From positions 62,001 through 126,000 of the forward strand of contig JAKATG010000002.1 in the NCBI GenBank assembly GCA_021828105.1: a DNA stretch of 64,000 nt, written 5' to 3'. This stretch comes from Taklimakanibacter sp021828105. Its GTDB lineage: Bacteria > Pseudomonadota > Alphaproteobacteria > Rhizobiales > Aestuariivirgaceae. The notes beneath the pieces were generated by a model. The model did not search any database and was not told where the DNA came from. It saw only the letters and a list, made by a program, of their open reading frames with translations. This document shows positions 16,974-25,016 of the stretch, piece after piece (the first letter of the stretch is position 1; each line of letters begins with the position of its first letter). Both the position numbers and the translations under genes were made by a program.

Positions 16974-17780
16974 CTATACCTCCAGCGTCGCCATCACCGG
17001 CACATGGTCGGAAGGCTGTGGCCATCCGCGCGCGCCGCGCAGGATCTCGATGCCCTGGCTCCTGCGCGCGAGATCGGGCGTGCTCCAGATATGATCGAGC
17101 CTGCGGCCGCGATCGGACAATTGCCAGTCGTGGGCGCGGTAGCTCCACCAGGTGTAGACCTTCTCTTCGGCCGGGATGTGCTGGCGGATCAGGTCGACCC
17201 AGCCGCCCGCCGCCTGGGCCCGGGTGAGCCCCTCCGTCTCGACCGGCGTGTGGCTCACGATCTTCAAGAGCTGCTTGTGCGACCAGACATCGTTTTCGAG
17301 CGGCGCGATATTGAGGTCGCCGACCACGATGCCGTGATGCTTGGCCGGCACCGAGCCGTTGCCGAACCAGTGCTCGAGCTCGGCGACGAAATCGAGCTTG
17401 TGGCCGAATTTCTCGTTGATCTCGCGGTCGGGCTCATCGCCGCCGGCGGGCACATAGAGATTGTGCAGGATGATGGGCTCGCGCTCGCCGATGACGGCGG
17501 CGATATGGCGGCAGTCCTGCTTCTGGCAGAAGGCGCGCACGGCGATCTGATTGAGCGGCAGGCGCGAGACGATGGCGACGCCGTGATAGCCGGCCTGGCC
17601 GGACTCGGCGATATGGGTGTAGCCCAGCTCCTTGAGGGGCGCGGAGGGAAACTGCCCTTGTGGGCATTTGGTTTCCTGGAGGCAGAGGACGTCGGGGGCG
17701 CGCTCCTTGAGCAGGCGGCAGACCAGGCCGATGCGCAAGCGCACGGAATTGATGTTCCAGGTGGCGATTTTCAGTTTCAT
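16974..17780 (-). CDS. xthA: Exodeoxyribonuclease III
   Basis: ExoIII-type AP endonuclease/3' exonuclease acting in base-excision repair. The 268-residue protein has the exonuclease-endonuclease-phosphatase motifs: IATWNINSVRLR at the N-terminus, LCLQETKCP with the metal Glu, GYHGVAIVSR, GDLNIAP with Asp/Asn, and the terminal SDHVPV with the catalytic Asp-His. The start is ATG at 17778-17780; the longer frame upstream overlaps a terminator hairpin. It lies downstream of lolA in the same orientation, but the terminator at 17824-17859 separates them. Confidence 0.96.
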   Translation of the reverse strand: MKLKIATWNINSVRLRIGLVCRLLKERAPDVLCLQETKCPQGQFPSAPLKELGYTHIAESGQAGYHGVAIVSRLPLNQIAVRAFCQKQDCRHIAAVIGEREPIILHNLYVPAGGDEPDREINEKFGHKLDFVAELEHWFGNGSVPAKHHGIVVGDLNIAPLENDVWSHKQLLKIVSHTPVETEGLTRAQAAGGWVDLIRQHIPAEEKVYTWWSYRAHDWQLSDRGRRLDHIWSTPDLARRSQGIEILRGARGWPQPSDHVPVMATLEV

Positions 17781-17823
17781 GAGGAGGGTAAATGCCCGCC
17801 GCCCGGTTCCGAGGCAAGGGGGC

Positions 17824-17859
17824 AAAAAAGTGGGCGCCCGGTTCGGGGTCCGGGCGCCC
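17824..17859 (-). terminator. Intrinsic terminator
   Basis: Arms of 10 bp (17850-17859 with 17832-17841, GGGCGCCCGG/CCGGGCGCCC) around an 8-base loop. On the minus strand it is followed by A, C and then six T (17829-17824). It ends the sRNA candidate and any lolA read-through. Confidence 0.8.
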
Positions 17860-17960
17860 GGCGCCTCGTGCGCAATTGCGCCGGGAGGGGAAGACCGGCG
17901 CGTACAGCAGATCCCAACCTACAAGCGGGGGGGCGTGGGCTGGGACTTAGCCTGCTGCAC
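17824..17960 (-). ncRNA. Candidate small RNA between lolA and xthA
   Basis: A self-contained minus-strand unit of about 137 nt. A sigma-70-like promoter (TTGAAA, 17 bases, TAACTA) stands at 17996-17968, and a strong intrinsic terminator ends the unit at 17824. Inside are a hairpin with arms CGCCGG/CCGGCG (17879-17900) and a C-rich loop TCTTCCCCTC, and a GCGCAATTGCGC palindrome. A pyrimidine-rich exposed loop could pair with Shine-Dalgarno sequences, as in known rhizobial trans-acting sRNAs. No convincing ORF. The transcript start is inferred. Confidence 0.5.
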
Positions 17961-17967
17961 GACTGAT

Positions 17968-17996
17968 TAGTTAGATAGTCCGTATCCGGATTTCAA
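17968..17996 (-). promoter_or_regulatory. Predicted promoter of the lolA-xthA intergenic sRNA
   Basis: Minus strand: TTGAAA (17996-17991), 17-base spacer, TAACTA (17973-17968). It is the only good sigma-70-like match in this 317-base gene-free stretch; the remainder (17997-18142) shows nothing recognisable. Confidence 0.45.
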
Positions 17997-18142
17997 TGCC
18001 CAGCCAGTCACATTCAGGAGAGCAGATATGCGCCTATTTCCGGGCCGAAAACGCGGAAACTTTGCCACAAAAACCGCATATTTCGGCTAACGATTTGAAT
18101 CGGCGCGGATTCCTCGAGGCGCGGTTGTTCCGCGCCGGAAAG

Positions 18143-18793
18143 CTAGCGCTTCTTGTCCTTCAGGCGGCGCACTTCGACCTTGAATAATTTTGGATCGGGC
18201 TTGCCGCCTGCGACAATATTCTCCAGCGAAACCGTGGTGCGCCGGCCCTGGCCGTCGACCACCACCCATTGCTGGAGCGCCTTCTTGGCCTCGTCATAGG
18301 TAATGATCAGGTGGCCCGGCACGGTCTTCTTGCGGTCCTGCAAGGTGATGGTGGTGAGCCCATCCTTGATGTCGACATCAAGGATATTGGCTTCCTCGAG
18401 CAGGTCGATGTCGTCGTCGAGAACGAGCCTGAGCGGCGTCTGCGACAAGGGATATTCCTCGGCCTTGTCCTTGGCCCGGTTCTTGATCGTCACCCAGGTC
18501 CCGTCCGAGACGATGATGAAGGGGTTGGGCGAGGCATATTCGAAGCGCATCTTGCCGGGCTTCGACAGGATGAAAACGCCCTTGGAAACATTGCCCTTTG
18601 AGCTCACCTGGGTGAACTCGCCCTGCAGCGTCTTGAAGCCCTGGATATAGCTGGCGACTTCCTTGACGCGGGCGGACTGGTCGGCGGTCAGGTCGACGGA
18701 TTTGGCGACCCCGGCCCCGCCCAGAGAGAGGAGGCCGGCCATGGTCGCTGCCGCCATGAGGCCGCGGAATTTCTTGCTGAAGAGCTTCGTCAC
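18143..18793 (-). CDS. lolA: Outer-membrane lipoprotein carrier protein LolA
   Basis: LolA is the periplasmic chaperone that shuttles lipoproteins from LolCDE to the outer membrane. The 216-residue product has a signal peptide (hydrophobic run about residues 12-30) and LolA features: IQGFKTLQGEFTQ, SKGVFILSKPGKMRFEY and PLRLVLDDD. Length fits alphaproteobacterial LolA. The gene follows ftsK at 81 bases in the conserved ftsK-lolA-xthA order. Together with lptE it supplies outer-membrane biogenesis functions in this window. Confidence 0.94.
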   Translation of the reverse strand: MTKLFSKKFRGLMAAATMAGLLSLGGAGVAKSVDLTADQSARVKEVASYIQGFKTLQGEFTQVSSKGNVSKGVFILSKPGKMRFEYASPNPFIIVSDGTWVTIKNRAKDKAEEYPLSQTPLRLVLDDDIDLLEEANILDVDIKDGLTTITLQDRKKTVPGHLIITYDEAKKALQQWVVVDGQGRRTTVSLENIVAGGKPDPKLFKVEVRRLKDKKR

Positions 18794-18874
18794 GTCAGGT
18801 TCCCTTCGCTTCGCTTGGATGTGGCCCTAATCCCCCAATAAGGGGGCGCTTTTGCGGCACTTCCTACACATTCA

Positions 18875-21412
18875 TCAATCCCTGGCGCTGTCCCCCGGCA
18901 CCAGGATTTCACGCTTGCCGGTGGCATTGGCGGACGAGATCAGGCCTTCCTTCTCCATCCGCTCGATGAGGCTCGCCGCCTTGTTATAGCCGATCTGGAG
19001 GCGCCTCTGGATATAGCTCGTCGACACCTTCTTGTCGCGCAAAACCACCGCCACCGCCTGGTCGTAGAGCTCATCGCCCGAACCGCCGCCCGAGCCGCCG
19101 CCTTCGCCATAGGAGCCGCCGCCCGCCTCGCCATAGCCTTCTTCCGGCTCCTCGGTGACCGCCTCGATATATTCGGGCGCCCCCTGCTTCTTCAATGAGC
19201 GGACGATCTTCTCGACCTCGTCGTCCGACACGAAGGGGCCATGCAGGCGCGAGATGCGCCCGCCGCCCGCCATATAGAGCATGTCGCCCTGCCCCAGGAG
19301 CTGCTCGGCGCCTTGCTCGCCGAGGATCGTGCGGCTGTCGATCTTGGAGGTCACCTGGAAGGAGATGCGGGTCGGGAAGTTCGCCTTGATGGTGCCGGTG
19401 ATGACGTCGACCGAGGGCCGCTGGGTCGCCATCACCACATGGATGCCGGCGGCGCGCGCCATCTGGGCCAGGCGCTGCACGGCGCCTTCGATGTCCTTGC
19501 CCGCCACCATCATCAGGTCGGCCATCTCGTCGATGATGACCACGATGTAGGGCATGGCCGAGAGATCCATTTCCTCGCGCTCGAAGATCGGCTCGCCCGA
19601 TTCCGGATCGAAGCCGGTCTGCACCGTGCGCGACATGGCCTCGCCCTTCTCGCGCGCCTGCTCGAGCCTGGCATTGAAGCCGTCGATATTGCGCACGCCG
19701 ACCTTCGACATCTTGCGGTAGCGGTCCTCCATCTCGCGCACCGCCCATTTGAGCGCCACGACCGCCTTGCGCGGATCGGTGACGACGGGCGCGAGCAGAT
19801 GCGGGATGCCCTCATAGACCGAGAGCTCGAGCATCTTGGGATCGATCATGATGAGCTTGCAGCGGTCGGGCGTGTGGCGATAGAGCAGCGACAGGATCAT
19901 CGTGTTGATGCCGACCGATTTGCCCGAGCCCGTGGTGCCGGCGATGAGCAGATGCGGCATGCGGGCGAGATCGGCGAAGACCGGCTCGCCGCCGATGTTC
20001 TTGCCGAGCGCCAGCGCCAGATTCTGGTTGGTCTTCTCGAAGGCTTCCGAGCCCAAAAGCTCGCGCAGATAGACGGTCTCGCGCTTGGGGTTGGGCAGTT
20101 CGATGCCGATGGCATTGCGTCCCGAGACCACCGCGACGCGCGCCGAGATGGCGCTCATCGAGCGGGCGATGTCGTCGGCAAGGCTGATCACGCGCGACGA
20201 TTTGATGCCGGGCGCGGGCTCGAGCTCGTAAAGCGTCACCACCGGGCCCGGGCGCACATTGACGATCTGGCCCCTGACGCCGAAATCCTCGAGCACGCCT
20301 TCAAGCGCCCGGGCATTCTGCTCGAGCATCTCAGGCGACAGTTCGACGGCGCGGTTGTTCTTCTTGGGCTCGGCGAGAAGCGTGAGCTCGGGCAGTTCAT
20401 AGTCGCTCTTCTGGCGCTTCCTGCTGGGCTTCGCCTGCTTGATGGACTGATTGGCGCGCGCTCTCACGCGGCGCGGTGCTGCCGCTTCCGGTTCATCGTC
20501 CTCGCTTTCGCCTTCCTCTTCGTCCTCGCCTTCTTCCTCGTCGCCGTCCATCTCGATGTCGATCTCTTCCTCCTCATCGGAAGAGGGAAGCTTGAGCCAG
20601 GGCGGATTGTCCTTTTCGCCGCCCTTGGCGTTGCGGTCGAGGCGCGGCTCGACGCGTCCGGTCTTGCGCGTCGCACTCGCCTCGCGGGCGCGGAAGGCTT
20701 TGTCCTGCGCCTTGAGCTGGCGCAGCATGCGCCAGCGCTGGAAGAGGCTGCGCAAGAGGCTCCACAGCCAGGAAGCGGCCCAGCGGATGTAATAGCCGGC
20801 CGCAGCCGAGAGCGCCCCGTCGGAGCGGCTGAGGCCTGCCGCCGCAGCACCTGCGAAGACGGCGCCGGCGCCAAAGAGAGCGGCGGCGACGAGCAAGGCG
20901 AAGAAGCCCTTGAAGCCGAGGTTGAGCACCGCGAGCAGCGCCGATTTCAAGACCTCGCCGGTCTGGCCGCCGAAGCCCGCTTCGAGCGCGAAGCCCTCAG
21001 GCGGCGGGATCATGGCGAGGAAGGCCGAGAGCGCAAAGGTGAAGACGATCCAGGCGAAGAACGATCTGACCGGCCTCACCACCGGGTGATGCGTCATGAG
21101 TCGCATGCTCCACAAGAGCGGAAGCGCCACGACGGCGACGACAGCGAGGCCGAAGAGCTGCAGGAGCTGATCGGAGATGATGGCGCCCGGATAGCCCAGA
21201 AGATTGCGCGGCGCGCCGTCGACGGCGCGGCTGAGCGAGGGGTCGGTAGGCGACCAGGTGGCGAGCGCCACGCCCACCGCCAGGCACAAAGCGAAGCAGA
21301 GGAAGCCCAGAAACTCCATCAGGCGGTTGCGCAGGAAGCGGCGGATCGCCGCCGGCACGGCACCGTCGTCAGTGTCGATTGGATGAGCGATAGCCGCGCG
21401 TCGACCTGCCAT
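18875..21412 (-). CDS. ftsK: DNA translocase FtsK
   Basis: FtsK couples septation to chromosome segregation and activates XerCD at dif. The 845-residue protein has four or five N-terminal transmembrane segments (about residues 30-190), a charged linker with a strongly acidic tract (about 275-310), the motor with Walker A GTTGSGKS near 490 and Walker B IVVIIDEMADLMM, and a C-terminal gamma winged helix (VSTSYIQRRLQIGYNKAA) that reads KOPS DNA. The Gly-rich stretch before gamma (EAGGGSYGEGGGSGGGSG) is a flexible linker. I prefer ATG at 21410-21412 over the upstream TTG. A CtrA box lies 58 bases upstream. Confidence 0.96.
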   Translation of the reverse strand: MAGRRAAIAHPIDTDDGAVPAAIRRFLRNRLMEFLGFLCFALCLAVGVALATWSPTDPSLSRAVDGAPRNLLGYPGAIISDQLLQLFGLAVVAVVALPLLWSMRLMTHHPVVRPVRSFFAWIVFTFALSAFLAMIPPPEGFALEAGFGGQTGEVLKSALLAVLNLGFKGFFALLVAAALFGAGAVFAGAAAAGLSRSDGALSAAAGYYIRWAASWLWSLLRSLFQRWRMLRQLKAQDKAFRAREASATRKTGRVEPRLDRNAKGGEKDNPPWLKLPSSDEEEEIDIEMDGDEEEGEDEEEGESEDDEPEAAAPRRVRARANQSIKQAKPSRKRQKSDYELPELTLLAEPKKNNRAVELSPEMLEQNARALEGVLEDFGVRGQIVNVRPGPVVTLYELEPAPGIKSSRVISLADDIARSMSAISARVAVVSGRNAIGIELPNPKRETVYLRELLGSEAFEKTNQNLALALGKNIGGEPVFADLARMPHLLIAGTTGSGKSVGINTMILSLLYRHTPDRCKLIMIDPKMLELSVYEGIPHLLAPVVTDPRKAVVALKWAVREMEDRYRKMSKVGVRNIDGFNARLEQAREKGEAMSRTVQTGFDPESGEPIFEREEMDLSAMPYIVVIIDEMADLMMVAGKDIEGAVQRLAQMARAAGIHVVMATQRPSVDVITGTIKANFPTRISFQVTSKIDSRTILGEQGAEQLLGQGDMLYMAGGGRISRLHGPFVSDDEVEKIVRSLKKQGAPEYIEAVTEEPEEGYGEAGGGSYGEGGGSGGGSGDELYDQAVAVVLRDKKVSTSYIQRRLQIGYNKAASLIERMEKEGLISSANATGKREILVPGDSARD

Positions 21413-21469
21413 CAGGCAACCCCGTCTCGAATACAAAAAATGGTTAACACGGAGTCTGGCGGGGCGTGG

Positions 21470-21484
21470 TTAAAGTGGCGTTAA
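21470..21484 (-). promoter_or_regulatory. Putative CtrA box upstream of ftsK
   Basis: TTAA (21470-21473), seven bases, TTAA (21481-21484), an exact spacing match to the CtrA consensus in the ftsK-amtB gap. A further TTAAC half-site lies at 21444-21448. Confidence 0.5.
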
Positions 21485-21504
21485 GTCGAGGCTTTCAGCC
21501 CAAT

Positions 21505-21534
21505 GAAAAAAGGCGGAGCCTTGCGGCTCCGCCT
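21505..21534 (-). terminator. Intrinsic terminator of glnK-amtB
   Basis: 10-bp arms AGGCGGAGCC/GGCTCCGCCT with a 4-base loop (21511-21534). On the minus strand the stem runs into a T-tract (21511-21506). It sits 28 bases beyond the amtB stop. Confidence 0.88.
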
Positions 21535-21562
21535 CTTGCCTGCGAACGGCTCGAAAGAGGGG

Positions 21563-23101
21563 TCAGTTATAGGCCCGCTCGCCATGGGAGGCGATATCGA
21601 GGCCCTCGCGCTCTTCGGCTTCCGAGACCCTGAGGCCCGTCACCGCCTTGCAGATCATCAGCGCCACATAACTCACCACCCCCGAGACCACGAGGGCGGT
21701 GAGGACGGCGACGATCTGCGCCGTCATCTGGCCCGAGAAGGAGTAATCGAGGACCTTGGTCGAGGTGTCGGTGGCGGTATAGTCGGTGACGCCGACACCG
21801 CCCAGCGCCGGATTGACGAAGATGCCGGTGAGGAGGGCGCCGACGATGCCGCCCACGCCATGGACGCCGAAGACGTCGAGCGAGTCGTCATAGCCGAAGC
21901 GCGCCTTCATCCACACCACCGCCCACAGGCAGACGAAGCCGGCGATGAGGCCGATGATGATGGCGGCCCCCGGCCCGACCCAGCCGCAGGCGGGCGTGAT
22001 GGCGACGAGGCCCGCCACCGCGCCGGAGGCCGCACCCAAGAGGCTCGGATGGCCGCGTGTCACCCATTCGCCGAAGGTCCAGGCGAGCGCCGCGGCACCG
22101 GTGGCGATGGTCGTGTTGAGGACGACAAGGGCGGTGAGGCCATTGGATTCGAGGTTGGAGCCGGCATTGAAGCCATACCAGCCGACCCAGAGCAGCGAGG
22201 CGCCGACCAGAGTGAGCGGCAGGCTGTGCGGCGCCATGGCGTCCTTGCCATAACCGACCCGTTTGCCGAGGACCAAGGCGCAGACGAGACCGGCAATGCC
22301 GGCATTGATATGGACGACGGTGCCGCCGGCGAAATCGATGGCCCCCCAGTTGAACAGCCAGCCATTCGAGGCGTTGACCGCCGTCGAATAATCGGCAAGC
22401 ACCGTGGCCTTAGCCGCATCGTCGGTCGCCGCGGCGAGCTTGGCGAGGAAGTCCGTCGCCGCCTGTTCGCCGACCGCCGCCTTCACTGCCTCGATATTGT
22501 CAGGGCTCAGCGTATAGGCGTCGGGTCCGGCCCACCACCACACCATATGCGCCATCGGCAGATAGGCGAAGGTGAACCACAGGACGAGGAACAGCAGCAC
22601 GGCCGAGAACTTCATGCGCTCGGCGAAGGCGCCGACGATGAGCGCCGGCGTGATCGCGGCGAAAGTGAGCTGGAACATCACGTAAGTGAGTTCCGGCACA
22701 TAGACCTCCTTGGAGAAGGTCGCCGCCAAGGTGTTGATGTCGACACCGGCGAGAAAGAATTTCGACAGTCCGCCGAAGAAGGCGGTGCCGTTGGTGAAGG
22801 CGATCGAATAGCCGTAGATCACCCAGAGGATGCCGATGAGCGAGAAGCAGATGAAGACCTGGGTCAGGACCGAGAGCACGTTCTTCGAGCGCACCAGGCC
22901 GCCATAGAAGAGGGCGAGGCCCGGTATCGTCATCAGGATGACGAGGATGGTGGCGATCAGCATCCAGGTCGTGTCGCCCTTGTTGACCGATGCCGCGGCT
23001 TCAGCCGTGCCGGCCGGCAGCATGGCCGCCAGCAGCAATCCGAGGCCCGGCAGAACCGCCCGGCGCCCACATTCGCGAAATGTCATTGCACTGTCCCTCA
23101 T
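21563..23101 (-). CDS. amtB: Ammonium transporter AmtB
   Basis: Amt/MEP channel conducting ammonium across the inner membrane. The 512-residue protein starts with a cleavable signal-like segment (to about residue 32), then 11 transmembrane helices. Family landmarks are TTWMLIATILVILMTIPGLALFYGG, MVWWWAGP, INAGIAGLVCALVLGKR, WVGWYGFNAGS, DSLDVFGVHGVGGIVGALLTGIF. A loop of about 45 residues rich in Ala/Asp (IEAVKAAVGEQAATDFLAKL) after the fourth helix region is longer than in E. coli AmtB. ATG at 23099-23101 has AGGGA upstream. It forms the usual operon with glnK, whose product blocks AmtB when nitrogen is plentiful. Confidence 0.95.
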   Translation of the reverse strand: MRDSAMTFRECGRRAVLPGLGLLLAAMLPAGTAEAAASVNKGDTTWMLIATILVILMTIPGLALFYGGLVRSKNVLSVLTQVFICFSLIGILWVIYGYSIAFTNGTAFFGGLSKFFLAGVDINTLAATFSKEVYVPELTYVMFQLTFAAITPALIVGAFAERMKFSAVLLFLVLWFTFAYLPMAHMVWWWAGPDAYTLSPDNIEAVKAAVGEQAATDFLAKLAAATDDAAKATVLADYSTAVNASNGWLFNWGAIDFAGGTVVHINAGIAGLVCALVLGKRVGYGKDAMAPHSLPLTLVGASLLWVGWYGFNAGSNLESNGLTALVVLNTTIATGAAALAWTFGEWVTRGHPSLLGAASGAVAGLVAITPACGWVGPGAAIIIGLIAGFVCLWAVVWMKARFGYDDSLDVFGVHGVGGIVGALLTGIFVNPALGGVGVTDYTATDTSTKVLDYSFSGQMTAQIVAVLTALVVSGVVSYVALMICKAVTGLRVSEAEEREGLDIASHGERAYN

Positions 23102-23133
23102 TGAAATCCCTGTCATTGGTTTTTGCTCATGCT

Positions 23134-23472
23134 CTAAAGCGCGTCCGCGCCGGTCTCGCCGGTCCTGATGCGCACGGCCTGCTCGAGCGGGAGCACGAAG
23201 ATCTTGCCGTCGCCGATCTGCCCGGTTTCGCCGGATTTGCGGATGGTCTCGAGGACACGGGGGGCGAGGGCCGAATCGACGGCGATCTCGATCTTGACCT
23301 TGGGCACGAAGCTCACGGCATATTCCGCGCCGCGGTAGAATTCGGTATGGCCGCCCTGGCGGCCATGGCCCTTCACCTCGGTAACGGTGACCCCTTGGAT
23401 GCCGATCGCGGCCAAGGCCTCGCGGACCTCGTCCAGCTTGTGCGGTTTGACGATGGCAATGATGTATTTCAT
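23134..23472 (-). CDS. glnK: Nitrogen regulatory PII protein GlnK
   Basis: The 112-residue PII signal protein senses 2-oxoglutarate, ATP/ADP and, through uridylylation, glutamine. It begins MKYIIAIVKPHKLDEVREAL, has the T-loop GHTEFYRGAEYAVSF with the uridylylated Tyr 51, and the B-loop GKIFVLPLEQAVRIRTGE. The start is ATG at 23470-23472 with GGGAGATGGG upstream. It is the first gene of glnK-amtB; a sigma-54-like promoter lies about 40 bases upstream, as expected for NtrC control under nitrogen limitation. Confidence 0.97.
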   Translation of the reverse strand: MKYIIAIVKPHKLDEVREALAAIGIQGVTVTEVKGHGRQGGHTEFYRGAEYAVSFVPKVKIEIAVDSALAPRVLETIRKSGETGQIGDGKIFVLPLEQAVRIRTGETGADAL

Positions 23473-23510
23473 ACGCGCCCATCTCCCTGATGTTGCAGCG
23501 CAGCAGCTAA

Positions 23511-23525
23511 ACAAGATTTGTGCCA
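23511..23525 (-). promoter_or_regulatory. Putative sigma-54 promoter of glnK-amtB
   Basis: Minus strand TGGCAC (23525-23520), five bases, TTGT (23514-23511): the -24 element is perfect, while the -12 element has T in place of the consensus C. Position and target genes fit RpoN/NtrC control. I saw no clear NtrC site upstream. Confidence 0.55.
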
Positions 23526-23692
23526 GACTCGGCGGCGGTTCTATCTATTTGAAAGGAATATGATTTTGTTGAAAGCGGGCCGGTCGCCCATTCACGATGT
23601 GCCTAAGATTCATGCAAATCGGCATCTGTGATTAGTTTTTGGGCAGGACTAGCGGGCTTGACGATCCCGTCTGAAACTGGCCTTTCACAATC

Positions 23693-24928
23693 ATGGACAA
23701 AGCGGACATCCTGATCGCCGGCGCCGCCCTCAATGGGCTGGCGGCCGCCGTGGCGCTGGCCGGTCCCCGCGCCTTGCGCCCGCTCGATATCCTCATCCTC
23801 GACCAGGCGGATCCCGCCAAATTCGCCCGCGACAGTTTCGACGGCCGCGCCTCGGCCATCACCGCCTCCTCGCGCCGCATGCTCGAAGCGCTCGGCATTT
23901 GGGACGCGATCGCGCCCGAGGCAGAGCCCATGCGCGACATCATCGTTACCGACGCCAAGCCAGTCGCCGATGCCCGCCCGGCGCTCCTGCATTTCGGCGA
24001 AGAGGATCATGCGGGCGAGGCCTCGGCCTATATGGTGGAGAACCGCCATCTCTATGCGGCTCTCCTCGATGCGGCGCTCGCCTCGCCGAGCATCAGGCTC
24101 CAAGGCAACACGCGCATCGGCGCCTACACCTTCGGTCCTGGTCTTGCGCGGGTCACGACGGCCGATGGCAAAGAGGCCAAGGCCTCGCTTCTCATCGCCG
24201 CCGACGGGCGCGCATCGCCGGCGCGCAAGGCGGCGGGCATCGATACTTACGGCTGGTCCTATGACCAGTCGGGCATCGTCACCACCGTCGCGCATGAGCA
24301 CCCGCATCATGGCCGCGCCGAGGAGCATTTCCTGCCCTCGGGGCCCTTCGCCATCCTGCCCCTCACCCAGAACCGCAGCTCGCTGGTGTGGACCGAGCGC
24401 AGCCAGGACGCCAAACGAATCATGGCGCTCGACGATGCGAGCTTCCTTTCCGAACTGTCGCGCCGTTTCGGCGGCCATCTGGGCGAGCTCATCCTCGCCG
24501 GCCCGCGCAATGCCTATCCACTGTCGATGCAGATCGCCCGGTCCTTCATTGGCGAGAGGCTCGCCCTCATCGGCGATGCGGCGCATGTCATCCACCCGAT
24601 CGCCGGCCTCGGCTTCAATCTGGGCCTGCGCGATGTGGCGGCACTCGCCGAAAGCATCTCGGAAGCGGTGAAGCTCGGCCTCGATCCGGGCTCGGCGAGC
24701 GTGCTCGAGACCTATGCCCGCTGGCGGCGCTTCGACACGGTGATGACGGCGGTCGCGACCGACGGGCTGACGCGGCTCTTCTCCAACGATAATCCGGGCC
24801 TCAGGGCGATCCGCGGCCTGGGCCTCAGGGCGGCGGGCGGCCTCGGGGCGCTCAAGGGCTTCTTCATGCGCGAAGCGGCGGGCGAGACCGGACGTCTGCC
24901 GAGGTTGCTGCAGGGCGAAGCGGTGTAG
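23693..24928 (+). CDS. UbiH/UbiF/COQ6-family FAD-dependent hydroxylase
   Basis: A 411-residue flavin monooxygenase of the ubiquinone-hydroxylase family. It has the FAD-binding N-terminus (ADILIAGAALNGLAAAVAL), the second motif LLIAADGRASPAR, and RLALIGDAAHVIHPIAGLGFNLGLRDV, the COQ6/UbiH signature. The usual GGGxxG at the N-terminus reads GAALNG, a tolerated variant. It probably hydroxylates the ring of a ubiquinone precursor, as UbiL/UbiM-type enzymes do in alphaproteobacteria; which carbon cannot be told from sequence. It is divergent from glnK-amtB. Confidence 0.88.
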   Translation: MDKADILIAGAALNGLAAAVALAGPRALRPLDILILDQADPAKFARDSFDGRASAITASSRRMLEALGIWDAIAPEAEPMRDIIVTDAKPVADARPALLHFGEEDHAGEASAYMVENRHLYAALLDAALASPSIRLQGNTRIGAYTFGPGLARVTTADGKEAKASLLIAADGRASPARKAAGIDTYGWSYDQSGIVTTVAHEHPHHGRAEEHFLPSGPFAILPLTQNRSSLVWTERSQDAKRIMALDDASFLSELSRRFGGHLGELILAGPRNAYPLSMQIARSFIGERLALIGDAAHVIHPIAGLGFNLGLRDVAALAESISEAVKLGLDPGSASVLETYARWRRFDTVMTAVATDGLTRLFSNDNPGLRAIRGLGLRAAGGLGALKGFFMREAAGETGRLPRLLQGEAV

Positions 24929-24938
24929 CTCGCCCTTC

Positions 24939-24966
24939 CCGTCATCCCGGCGAAAGCCGGGATCCA
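24939..24966. repeat. Short palindromic repeat, GTCATCCCGGCGAAAGCCGGGATCCA type
   Basis: Seven-bp stem TCCCGGC/GCCGGGA with a GAAA tetraloop (24945-24962), just after the hydroxylase stop. This is a very common proteobacterial intergenic repeat and could also act as a transcript end between the two convergent genes. Confidence 0.7.
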
Positions 24967-25016
24967 TTGCATAAGTGCAACATCGGCAACGCTGGGGTGA
25001 CGGTTCTTGGCTTGCC

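Noticed and set aside
17996..18187. 63-codon open frame on the plus strand in the lolA-xthA gap
   Set aside because: No Shine-Dalgarno at the start, overlaps the lolA 3' end in antisense, and the composition is not protein-like.
19241..21484. 747-codon open frame opposite ftsK
   Set aside because: Antisense to a certain gene, low-complexity His/Arg/Asp content, no ribosome site; the shadow follows from the codon bias of ftsK.
23116..23482. N-terminal extension of amtB through glnK
   Set aside because: The extra 120 residues are the glnK gene in another frame (Arg-rich). The AmtB signal-like segment starts at 23101 with its own AGGGA.
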